Assembly (NCBI RefSeq): GCF_040054535.1
Contig: NC_090780.1
Coordinates: 12,242,501-12,306,500 of the forward strand
Origin: Antennarius striatus
Taxonomy: Eukaryota > Chordata > Actinopteri > Lophiiformes > Antennariidae
DNA length: 64,000 bases
Direction of reading: 5' to 3'
Shown: positions 1 through 27,830 of the stretch, in pieces
How the letters are laid out: each line of letters starts with the position of its first letter
Position numbering within the stretch: position 1 is the stretch's first letter
Program-made: the position numbers and the translations under genes
Notes under the pieces: model-generated
Told to the model about the DNA's origin: nothing
The model's input: the letters and a program-made list of their open reading frames with translations, nothing else
The model's database searches: none

Positions 1-4418
<4,418 letters not shown>

Positions 4419-4496
4419 GCAACAGTCTTGATGGGACACGGGGCAAGAAATCATACAATATATTGTTTTGTCCATTGTGTCAGGTCTCGTCTAAGA

Positions 4497-4502
4497 AATA
4501 AA
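4497..4502 (+). terminator. Polyadenylation signal of the upstream myosin gene
   Basis: AATAAA 79 bases after the TGA stop at 4418. A short 3' untranslated region is typical of sarcomeric myosin heavy chain genes, and the downstream myosin copy has the same spacing. Confidence 0.85.
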
Positions 4503-6473
4503 CGTGCAGCAACTTGATTCAAGTTTTGGTGTTTTTGTCACTTGTTTTCTAATTACGGAAGAATTATTTACTGACAAACGTTATAAACCACAACATTTAA
4601 CAGCATTTTTTTTTAATAAAGGCTGGTAAACAGGGAATTAGCAACATTTCTTCAAAAATGGGGAGAGTAGTGGGGAGTTATTACTTTATTATAACCACAA
4701 AACCAATTACAGTTAGAACACAATTCTGTACCAAAAGACAAATATTGGCATTCCATTCTCAATTGATTTTGTGAGTGAAAATCACTCCCAGTGCCAGATG
4801 TAAGCTGACACATTTGAGCAGTAGGTCACATGTTATCACTTAGATGTCCTTCAGGTTACAATAACTGTAAATCTTTGTCTTGTGGTGATAATGTTGTCAG
4901 TGACCTCTCAGTTTTTTAAGTGCCACAAAACACATGTCTCACCCTGTCAAGTTGTGATCCTGCAATGAAAATAGACCAATGGAACAACATGTATGAACAT
5001 GAGCAGTGCTTATAGCTTTAGGTATCTATGCAGTAGGATAACAAGTATTAGTCAGTCTCCTGACAATCTAAAATATGTCATATAAAAGTAGCAGTGGTTT
5101 CAAGATCTTTTTTTTTTTACATGTACCCAGTATTACCTCCGGCTCAATAACAAATGCTGTTCTTAAGGGTTAACCTTTAGCACTGATTTTGTGAGTACTA
5201 ATATATCTGAGGAAATATTAATCTGATAAAGTGCTGAGAAAAAACGGTCTGAATATGTCAATAACACGTCCTGAAAATACTTAGATTGTGTTGGACGAAG
5301 AGAGGTGGCTCTCTTTATATGTCATTTATTAAGTTGAAGTGTAGGGATGTCATGTAGAAAGATTTGAAGAGCAATTCTCCAGGAGTGATATACTTTGCGG
5401 TAACTTGATAAAGTGTCTTATTTTGTTGAGTATTTAATACATATAATCAGACAAAATAGGCTGTTTTATTCCCTCAGCTGTCTGTGCTACATCACATTTT
5501 GCAGTCTATTATCATTTTTGTTTCAGTTTAAGACCCAAGTGTTCGATTGCGTGTTAGATTAAACTAAAGTGGTCGTTTTTTCTGTTAGAATATTAGTATA
5601 TTCTTGAAAAATGTGTCTAAAATTCTGCTAACAAATGGTCCCAATTCAGTAATGCCTGCTCTGCTGCTGCAGAAAACTGATACAGTGAGATCTGACATAC
5701 ATTTAAAAAAATGCAATAGGATTTTTAAGAATATATTAATATGTATATTGCTATACAGACGCTCCTCAACTTCTGTTTCAGTTACGTTCCGAATGGCTGG
5801 ACGTAATGTGAAAATGAAAGTAAGTTGTTACTGTACTTTCCTGTAATGTGTGACCGTTCATACTGTATGTACATCCCCATAAATTCTAAAACATTCCTAA
5901 ATCAATAATTATAAACATAATATTGTAAAATAATAACATTAATTTCAAATAAATTAAATTCTAGCAACAATTTCAATTAAAACCACAGAGATCACAGATA
6001 TGACGTCTTAACACAAGGGTAACACGTGATAGACTGGGAAGAGGCAAGGCACATTCAGTCTGTCGTTTGTGCCATGTAAACAATGGACGCAGTGTCAAAC
6101 GTAAGATCGTTTGAACGTCTCGTACTACGGAGAGAGGTTCAAAAAATGTTTTTTACAAAATTATTTTACAGTCAGTTCAAATGTAAAATCGAAAAAGACA
6201 TAAAACGAACATAAGTAGAGGAGCATCTGTATTAATATATACATAATATACATCTCCCCACCTATATATTTGAATAAGCTCACTTGAAAACCTCACGCTG
6301 TCACGCTTATTAACTCCACCCACTACCTGTCAATCAAGCGCCAAACCAATCACAGCGCATCTGCCAGAAGGAATCATGTGAACAAGAGCTCCTGAGAACA
6401 TCGCGGAATTAAATAACTAGTTGTCACCACAAAAAGTCCTATATTTTCTGTTTAATGTCCATTGACATGTAAT
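4503..6473. other. Intergenic DNA between the two myosin genes, no gene seen
   Basis: AT-rich sequence without credible coding exons, splice-site pairs or an identifiable repeat family. A CCAAT-like stretch (accaatcacagcgc, about 6344) lies far from any recognised start site and is not called a promoter. Confidence 0.6.
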
Positions 6474-6527
6474 GCAAACACACTGTACACAAGAAAACAA
6501 ACGTTTTCTTGTGTACAGTGTGTTTGC
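6474..6527. repeat. Perfect 25-bp inverted repeat with 4-nt loop
   Basis: Left arm 6474-6498 and right arm 6503-6527 are exact reverse complements, separated by AAAC. Either strand could form a 25-bp hairpin. It sits in intergenic DNA, about 390 bp before a hAT element. It may be a foldback tip of an unrecognised transposon or a local inverted duplication. Confidence 0.95.
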
Positions 6528-6919
6528 GTCTACCCAGAAGTTCGGGCCGCTAGCCAAGTTAGCGCCGGTCTTCACATTTGTCCATGTCTCTCTCTTACAG
6601 AGCCGTTTTGGCTTCGTCAAACATAGCGGTTTATATTTTTTGATTGTGACGGACCTCACATTGTTGTGTGGGGAACCCCGATGCTTTATTCACCAGGACC
6701 AGACTCACGAAGCTGGCGTCTACCTGGATGGCCGGACCGTGACGCCAAAGTAGCCTTCGTATTCGCGTTTGTGCGTCCCACACACACGGAGCTTTTACGA
6801 CTTCGTCGGACACAGCAGTTTGTTTTCTTGTGAGAGTGAAGAAAAAAAGAGAAAACAAAGTCTGATATTATAGTTTTATCGTGGACTTTTCCCGGATTCC
6901 CACTGGTGTATATATAAGG
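6528..6919. other. Non-coding, comparatively GC-rich intergenic stretch
   Basis: Short open frames on both strands here largely mirror the neighbouring palindrome. I see no protein similarity, TATA-type promoter or splice structure. It could be part of an unrecognised repeat ending at the hAT insertion. Confidence 0.4.
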
Positions 6920-7810
6920 CAGTGGATCTTAACCTGGGTTCGATCGAACCGTAGGGGTTCGGTGAGTCGGTCTCAGGAGTTCGGCAGAGACAGAGGTCAA
7001 GACAAAACACCCGGCATAATGTGTCGGGTGTTTTTGCTGAACATACACAATCAATGTGTACGTTTGACACATTGTGTCAATTCGTGATGAGAGGCCCCCC
7101 TTACCCATCACTGGCTGAAGGTGATCACGTGACGCTACATCGATTAGCCTACCTGTGCTACATGGGATTTTGCGCACTCAGCAGTCTATTTATGCCTGTC
7201 ATGACGCTATGTCATCTGATTGCTTTCTTAATATTTTAATTCATAGTAACTATGTTGAGCAAAAAAAGAAAGTGTCAGACGAATATGTGCAACATGAATT
7301 TACATGTACTGTATAACGGAACGTGATGGGAGTCAGCGTTCTGCATGGTTTGTAATGTCAAGGTGAGCAACTGGCAAAAATAAAGGAACACTTCCTTAAG
7401 CTGCATGGAAAACAAAAGAAACAGACTTTGCTGTGAAAATGACATAAGAGTAGCACTTGCCAAGGTGAAGCCACGCATATCTGAACTGGTCTCTCAATAC
7501 CAACAGCAGAAGTCACACCGATTTGCAGCTAGGTCATTTCATGTGAGTTCATGCAATGTGTTAGTGTTGTTCTTTGAAAAAGGTGACATTCAATCAATCA
7601 ATCAATCAAGTTTTATTTATATGGCGCTTAATCATGGCAACAGACATTTCAAAGTGCTTTAACATTAATGCACAATTCATTAAATACACGAGTAAAACAT
7701 ATACTTATGTCTCGAATTTGAAAAACTTATTTTTTTTTACTAAAGAAGGGTTCGGTGAGTGAGCATATGAAACCGGCAGGGTTCAGTTCCAACAAGGTTA
7801 AGAACCGTTG
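6920..7810 (+). mobile_element. Internally deleted hAT transposon with 8-bp target-site duplication
   Basis: Left end CAGTGGATCTTAACCT and right end (reverse complement CAACGGTTCTTAACCT) form terminal inverted repeats. The flanking 8-mers ATATAAGG (6912-6919) and ATATAAGA (7811-7818) differ at one base, as expected of an old hAT target-site duplication. Inside, 7405-7512 encodes a relic of the transposase C-terminus (motif CCENDIRVALAKVKPRISEL), the conserved tail of ZBED5-like hAT transposases. The catalytic core is gone, so it cannot mobilise itself. Confidence 0.88.
7591..7663 (+). repeat. (CAAT)n plus short dispersed repeat inside the hAT element
   Basis: Five CAAT-type units are followed by 'tttatttatatggcgc', a frequent teleost dispersed-repeat tail. 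It lies inside the hAT body and breaks the end of the transposase relic, so it probably inserted later. Family not identified. Confidence 0.5.
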
Positions 7811-7818
7811 ATATAAGA

Positions 7819-8681
7819 GAAAGCAGCAGACCATTGTCTTGTACTGACCTCCAAACTTGTTTTTACATTTGAGAACTATAAGCAACAGTGCCCTTTTGTT
7901 AAGCAGAGGACTAAGCCCACCAAGGAAGTGGGTGTTTTATATCAAAGGCTGTGTCACAGTATGACTCGAGACAGTGACAAATGCCTGTGCTCGGAGAACA
8001 TTGCTGAGGAGACATCTATATTTGTATTTCTTCCAAATAAGCACACTCAAGAAGGTGATGGATCAAGTTTCACATTTTTATTGAATATATAAGCCTATCT
8101 TGTAGGGTGAGAAGCCCTCAGTATTTAGCATCTAATGCCCTCGCCCTGTCAGCGTCATCTTTCAACAAGGAAAGAATGCAATCTACTGCACATCATATAA
8201 CATGATATCCTCTGTGCCACATATGGAGAACAAACACTAGACTTAGGGGAAGGTCAGGCTTCAAGTCTAGCCTTGTCTTCAGTTCATCTGTCAGGACACT
8301 CAGTACAACAAGACCATTTAAAGAAGGTTTAAAAATATGTCCACCCCCTTGAGACAACACAAGAGCCTGTCCACAAAAACTGGAGACATAAATTTCTTCA
8401 TCTGCTCATTGCAGATTCCTTGTTGGACAATAGAGCTGCAGCCAACAGCTATGGCTGTCATTGGGAGGCTACTGTTAAATATACTGTGAAGCGCGATATG
8501 TAGCAGGAGAGCTGCTAGAATAAGTGGTATAAGTGGATTAAGACCGTCAGACATGTGGTTTGACCTGGACTAGAGGCTTCCTGTCCTTTGACTTTTATCA
8601 GCACAGAGTGGAGATTAGAAGGTCAACAAGTGCGCCCCCAGTTGACCGGTTATAATGTCACAAGCACGGAGGTGTGACGTA
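7819..8681. other. Intergenic DNA, no gene seen
   Basis: Nothing beyond short chance open frames. No splice-linked coding sequence or repeat family recognised. Confidence 0.5.
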
Positions 8682-8686
8682 GTGTG

Positions 8687-8769
<83 letters not shown>
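8682..8769. repeat. (TG)n dinucleotide microsatellite
   Basis: Almost pure TG run of about 44 units with one GC interruption near its left end (8692). Confidence 0.98.
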
Positions 8770-8770
<1 letters not shown>

Positions 8771-11391
8771 TGACTTCAGAATAAAGTATAAAAAAAATTG
8801 GTCAAACGCAGGAATTCCAAGCATTTGGGACAAATAAAACAATGAACAGTTGTTTCAGTCATGTGTGCTGTGGTGTTCCTGCTGCACTCGAAAGTTTAAA
8901 TCTGAGAGTTGCTAACAAGATACAGTGCTAGTAACATTATTTTTTAATAACTTAACAAGGACAATGTCTTAAAATAATAAATGCTAAACATAATTTATAT
9001 ACTGTAACTGAAATCTCAAATGCAAACAGCAGCACATATGCTTTGGAGTTTGTCTTTTATTTTATTCTATGGGGAACTAATGTTGAACTCTGAAAACAAA
9101 CTATTTAAACAAACTATAAAGCAGTTGTTTTGTATTTATAATCAGGAACTATGGACAACCCAAATATAAATTCGATAATTTATGCATGCAAAACAAAAAC
9201 ACCAATGTGACAAAGTTGAGTCTGAGAGTTGCTGTATTGCGTGATTGCAGCTCTGTAAACATCGTTACTGTTAAAAAAAGAAGGTAGGTGGGTTTACAAT
9301 CGGTTGCATGAGTCAAATTCATTGTGCATTAAATTAAAAGATATTGATATTCTGCTGTTTCTTTGTGTTGTGTTAGTGGCCATGTTGTGGTGTTCACACT
9401 ATTAAATTGCAGGAACAGTCCCTAGAAAGCTGGCGCCCTCTGACCTTCCCTGGACCCAGCCAGATGACCCCTCTTGGGATGGACGTGTCCGTCATCAGTC
9501 TGAGCTGTAGGATTATCAGGCTGTCATGAACCACAATGAAAATCAGACCCCTGAGCCAGAAGATCAGTAAATATTTGTCATTCACCAAATTCATAAGGGA
9601 AGCGTAAACCAAGCCTTCAGCCTGTCAGTGTGTGACTGATGAAAGTCAGACAGCTGCCTGGGAGTGTTTGTCATGGTTAAAGAACATTGAAATGTCAAAA
9701 TGGTTTCTTACTTTAATGAAATTTAAATTTTTTTAGGTTTTTTGTTGTCCTCCTGAATTCTTAGTAGGCTTGATAAATGTATTTGAAAAGAATGTTGATG
9801 CCAGGGTAACACTGACTAAATTAAATAGAAACAAGAGCAGAGAAATTAAATTAATATATCAAAAAAGTATTGGTTAAGTCACAAACAAATGACCCATACT
9901 AAGTGGACAATAATATGAGCCACAGCAATCATTGTCAAAATCTGATTTATTAGCAGGTTAGAAATAATACATCTCCAGTTATTCCCCAGTAGTAACAATC
10001 ATTATTCATTTATTCATCATTAAATAATTTCATTGGAGAAAGCTTAGTATTCAAACAGCTGTCAAAGAAAATGTTTTGACAACAACTTGACAAACATAAT
10101 TTAGATGAGGGGAGTTATAGCTGCTGACAACTCATTATATTCAAATAATTAAAGGCTTATAATGCTTATAGCTACATTACATAACAATGAATTTGTAAAC
10201 AGTTATTACATGCTATGCAAATTCAGCATTCTTACCTTTCATCATTCATTTATGAGAAATAGCGTGTGCCAGTGATGTTGTCTAGTTTGTAATCCTATCA
10301 CATTAACTCCATCGTAGGCTCTCCTCCAAGTAGTTGTAATGAGATAAGTAAACACTTTGGCAAGTATTAACATCCAAAACGGTTTCATGACGGCTTCCTC
10401 TTAGCAGAATTTATGTTGTAACCTTGTGCTGTCAGAAGGCTTTGGTATGGAAATAGTTTGAAGTAGTGAAATTTTGCAATATATTTTGCGGCAAAAGCAG
10501 ACATTTGTAGCATTGGTACAAAGGGCTTGAACTTGCTTCTATAGAGTAAATGTAACAGGATATTACATTTTATGGGATACAAAAATATCTGGACAGAGGA
10601 ACATGAATGTGCTATAAATATGTGTGTTGTCTCTTGTTTCTATTGTCTTTCCTCCCTACAGAACAAATCTAATTAAGTTAGGGATTTTATAAAACACATG
10701 CCTCACTGAGCATTTCCGCTATCATGATTTCCACAGTATCTTATGTTGGCAACTGGGAGGCTCAATCCTGCTCCTTTGTCAGAAGAAAGCCTTGGAAAGC
10801 TTCTGCAACGGAATACCACTGACACATGAGAGATCCCGCACGGCTAAAGTCAGATACTCTTCAGTGCCAATGTGTATTAGAGAGATTATAAGGAAGACCA
10901 AAACAATGTCTGAACTAATACCAATACACCTGCCAAAACCATATTAACACAAATGTGTCTATTTATACTCAGCTGTGTACCATCTTTCTTTCAGTAACAT
11001 AGTTTACAATGAGACAAATGTTTATGCCTAAAGTCTTTATGGACATTGTTATTTTCTATTTAAAACAAATTGCACTGAGTAATGTGCTTATGAATGACAG
11101 GGTAAAACATTACATCCAGTCATTTTCATGGGTCTTAATAATAAAGCCACCTTGATCTGGTGTTGACACCATTAATGAACCTTTGGCTGGTATGAAAACT
11201 TCATTCATTCATAACTTTCAATTTAAATTTTTGTCCCTGAGTAAAACTTACCCCCCCCAAAAGTGAGTTTTGTTTTTTGTAATGAAAAGGTGTCACATGT
11301 CACATTGGAGGTGAAAATACTTCAACAAAGAACATTAAAATGCGTGACCAAATAAAGTGGGTCATGTCTGCTGGGTGAACACCGATGTGTC
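8770..11391. other. Upstream intergenic region of the second myosin gene
   Basis: AT-rich, no gene seen. The proximal 150 bp before the TATA box hold an E-box CACATG at 11294-11299 (MyoD/myogenin-type site) and a CArG-like CCAAATAAAG at 11348-11357 (SRF-type, one base off consensus). Both site types are known in muscle promoters; function here is inference from motif and position only. Confidence 0.45.
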
Positions 11392-11398
11392 TATATAA
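11392..11398 (+). promoter_or_regulatory. TATA box of the second myosin gene
   Basis: TATATAA about 30 bases before the likely start site (around 11420-11425). A non-coding leader exon follows, ending at 11443 with AAG|GTGAGT. Sarcomeric myosin genes characteristically have TATA promoters and leader exons far upstream of the ATG, as here. Confidence 0.8.
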
Positions 11399-11421
11399 GA
11401 AGGGAGGCTGGACATCCCAAG

Positions 11422-11689
11422 GACTGACAGACAACCAGTCAAGGTGAGTGAGTTGGATTCTTTTATTAGCAGGAGGAAAGCCAGCAGCTTAATGAACAAT
11501 GTACGGCATGACCACTTATTGCCAGACACCATTGCGTGAATACAGAAGTAATGTTTGTCAGACAGGACTTGTACAGTAAGTTCATTTTTATTATGAAGAA
11601 TTTTAATTACAATTATTAACACGCTACATGTGACTTTCTTCAGACTCCTCATTTAAGCACAAACACCTGTTCGTCTGAGCAGAAAGAAG
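11422..11689 (+). other. Two non-coding 5' leader exons of the second myosin gene
   Basis: Leader exon 1 is about 11422-11443 (5' end estimated from the TATA box). Leader exon 2 is 11644-11689, between acceptor CTTTCTTCAG and donor AAG|GTAACT. The third exon starts at 12100 and carries 12 untranslated bases before the ATG. A later AG at 11682 would give a 7-base exon and is less likely because the pyrimidine tract precedes 11644. Confidence 0.65.
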
Positions 11690-12111
11690 GTAACTTAATT
11701 CATTTTACTACCATTTCATTTTGTCTAAAGGCATTTTTATCAATAGTATTGTTGTGCATCTCAGTCCATTGATTATGCCTTAATACAAAGTAGAGAAAAG
11801 CACCTTTGTTAACGGTATTACTGTTTATTTTGAATAACAAAGTGTGATCATAAGTAAAAGGAAAATTACATAGTAAGGTCCTGTGGCATCAAAAAGACAA
11901 TTAGTGGAAAACTAATGCCACTACCCCTTTAACATTTGTTTTTATCTTCTTCAGTCTTTTTTTAACTAGCCTGTGTAACATTCATCACAACTTTAACATT
12001 TAATTTTAACTCAGAAGTTAAGTATCACCATAACTGACTATAAAAGACAAATAGTAGTTGGTGTAAAAAAACTGCCGTCTTGTGTTTGCCGACTTCCAGT
12101 AAAGGTCCACC

Positions 12112-24088
<11,977 letters not shown>

Positions 24089-24176
24089 CAGAAAAACTGT
24101 TTGAAAAGCACAATGAGAATCGTACAATATGATTTGTCATTGAACTGCTGTCACTAAATATTGTAGATCTACATAT

Positions 24177-24182
24177 AATAAA
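24177..24182 (+). terminator. Polyadenylation signal of the second myosin gene
   Basis: AATAAA 89 bases after the TAA stop at 24088, matching the short 3' untranslated region of the upstream paralogue. Confidence 0.88.
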
Positions 24183-25815
24183 GTCTGTTGCCAATTTGCT
24201 GTCTTTCATTATTTACTCCACAACTAACGCAAAAAGTTGACACTTCGGTTCAGGGATGACAGGTCGAGGTGGGTTCCATGCTAGATTACGTCTTGTTTGT
24301 AGTGAAACGGGCTTAAGTGAAGTGTTGTGTTGTTCAGCTCATGATCTGAATATACAAATATTCAAAATAACCAATGTAATCAGAAATCTCAAATCTCTAA
24401 ATAATGTCCTAGTGTGTCAAAATAAACTTTACATAAGAAAGAACTCTCAAATGAATGTATCTCGGTATCTAAAAGTGAATTGTGTAATATATTCAACACT
24501 GTAAGAAACAAGAAACAACAGAGTGAGTTACTTTTTGTCTAATTACATATAACCTCTATAATGTCTTATCAAAATGGAAACTTTCTAAAAAATAGTAACA
24601 ATATAATACAGTAATTAAATCATCACTGTAAAGATTTAGTCTGTAAAACTTTTATTTAAAAATGTTGTAAAAATAAACAAACCATTTGTAAATAAGAATC
24701 AGATTGCTTAATCATGATGAACATTCTGAGAATGACCGCCTAGAATCGCAAAATAATTTTTTAAAACAATAAGTTAATTGTTGTAGTATGTAAATACAAC
24801 TGCTTAGAATCTCAATAATAATGACAAACCTCAAAATAATTAATTAGACTCACAATCATGACTGTCTCAAAATAATCAAATTTCTGAAAAAAAAGAGCAA
24901 GTCTAAAAAAAGGGTATCTTATAATATTGACGTGCTCATCTCAACTCAATCGTTTATTTTGAAAAATAACTTTCTATGTAGAAACAATGGGAACACTTTA
25001 GTTATAATCAATTTATTTTTGAGGCATCTGGACCAATCATTTAATGAAGTCTTTGATAAATATCTTTCACACCACCACATTACTATCATTCACACCATCA
25101 CATTACCATTACACTTATCAACAACTCATGATCAAATCAAGTTTAATATTGAGACCCACTCACATAACAGCGTAGAGTTTCTGTGACGGCAGAATTAACC
25201 ACTCGTCAGTGGCTAATGGTAAATGATAGATGCCACTTCACCTCCATCTGACACGTTCCCAGAGTTCATCCTTTTATTCTGCTACATAATGAATTCCTGA
25301 TACCACAGATTTGATTTGCTAACCTTCTTCTTCCTATTGCTGCTTTGACCTCCACAAATTTTGTGAGAGCTCCTCATTATTTAGAAATGCTAAAGCCCTT
25401 AATTTGATCTCATTTCTTATAAGAGCTCATTATTTTTGAAAAGGTTTGTCATTAATTTGGAGAATGTTTCTCACTATTGTTGAGCCTAATGTTCCTATTT
25501 TTACCCTAAAAATGTAGATGTGTTCTGCTTGCTGTGTTATTGCTCTTCATGACAGTACAGAGGGAGAGACAAAAATATCTCACATGGGCTAAAGCCACCA
25601 TCCTGTACTGTCCGCTTCCTCTTTGGGATGTTATTTTATTAGCATCGTGACAGATGACAGCTGCCTTTCTGTAACCACTAATCTCAGTGCAGCTGTTTCT
25701 CTGTTCTGTGGCATCAGACAACGTTATATGATTATCTTATTGTCTTACTGCACACACGGTGGGGGGTCTGTTCTACAGTCGGTGTAGTTTGGTCCCATGC
25801 AATCATTTTATAAGA
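24183..25815. other. Intergenic AT-rich DNA, no gene seen
   Basis: No coding exons or recognised repeats. Numerous short AATAA-like tracts only. Confidence 0.55.
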
Positions 25816-26082
<267 letters not shown>

Positions 26083-27830
26083 CTTTATTAATCCCGGGGA
26101 AAATTGTACATGCATTCTTTAAGATGCTGCTAAAAGGCACTACAGTATAACAGAACCCTTGGAAAAAACAACATTTTTGCATTGTAGTTAACATTTTATA
26201 GCACTGAAGTACTTGATCACAAATAACTCCTAAGTACTTGAAAACTCAGAGCTCATTAATAACTACATGTAATCAGTCATTAAAATTAACCTCACTATAA
26301 ATTAATTTATTTTACAGCCTTTAGAAGAAATATGCTTTTCAGACAGTAAGCAAAAACATTTGATCATATATATAAAGTACTACTGGCTGAAGAAGCCAAA
26401 TTAAAAATTATCAAAACAGCATTTGTAACAATGCTATGATAGATTCTCCTCTTTCACAAATTAGTATTAAAAACAGTTTTACCAACGTGGAAGTCATGTT
26501 CTGCAGCAGACCTTCATCAGTCCTCATCGTCTCTGTTCAGTGTCTCTGTTGTTCTCTTATGAGAGAGCCTCACAGATTTGCTAGTTATATCTCATGATGG
26601 ATTAAAATTTCAATAGGACTCAAACCGCTTTGCCAAACGCTGATGGCATGATTTCATTACTAAGTCAAGCAATGTATTTCTCTTCAACTCATATAACAAG
26701 GCTCAGTGTCTGCTGGATAGAGGCTATAGCACTTAATCCAAATAAGACTATTGAGAGCAGCTGGCCGTCAAGCTTTGGGAGTTAAAGGAGCCAAAACATC
26801 CCACAACTCCCGACCAGGGCTTTTAGTGTCTGAGAAAGCTTCCAACTGTCCTATCAACTTACTTCTGCTCACTGTTTAGATATTTTGTTGACTGACATTG
26901 TGGACAAATGCACATGGTGATCCATCCAGGCAGCAGGTTTCTTTTTTGACCTTCACCAAGCAGCCCTGAGCTCCAGTTTTGATCTCTGACAGCTGACAAT
27001 GAAACAATGCCTGTGCTTTAGATAATGGGAGTCAGTTCACAGCAGCATGAGCCTTCAGTATATCCAGGAGATGAGCTGCTGGCATGTAAGGTTAAAAAGA
27101 AAAAGAAGAAGTATGTCTTATGTGTTGTGGATAAGAAATCCAGAGGAATTTACAGATATGCATACCTGTGATCATGAACTTTCGAACATTTCAACATATT
27201 GCATTTGTTTTCTGTTAGTCTGCCATGCAGTAAGAAAACAGAACAGTGAACACAAACTAGTCTCGAAAAAGGATTTCAAGGCATTTCAATAATAAATTAA
27301 TTAAAGGGCAAAGAATGTTTTGCAAATTGGATCCAGTGTCTCAAATGTAGAGATTTTGGTGTATTTCTCTATATTTTATCACAGTAAATTAAATGTCTTT
27401 GAGGTTTTGGTGACAGTATGACAATTAAATAAGGTTAAGAGCAGAGTATGTTGTTGTGGGTGTTTTTCACTTTTCTCTGGCATTTTCTACCATTAAAATG
27501 TATTTAAAATAATAATGATAGTAATATTTAATTTAATATAACAAATGAGTTTTTTCAGCTTTTTGTTTTCTTTTTATTACATCCAGCCAGCATCAGACAT
27601 TATGTAATATATGTAGAACGTAACTAACAAAGAATGAATAAAATTTTATTTGTAGACAGCTTAATCACATCAACTTTCACCAAGATTTTTTTTTTAAATA
27701 AATTGATCAAATTTTGCTTTGAGGATTAATAAAGTATTCTGATGCTAAGTCCAATCATCAAGCAGAATGCAGTGTAACCATCTGTGCAACAATAACGATT
27801 CAGAGTTGAAGTGAAAAATATCAACAGCAT
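26083..27830. other. Intergenic DNA, no gene seen
   Basis: The first about 50 bases are the LINE/SINE-type tail adjoining the microsatellite. The rest shows no splice-linked coding sequence or known repeat. Confidence 0.5.

Noticed and set aside
6472..6858. Overlapping open frames on both strands
   Set aside because: They arise from the palindrome at 6474-6527 and adjoining GC-rich sequence; no family features.
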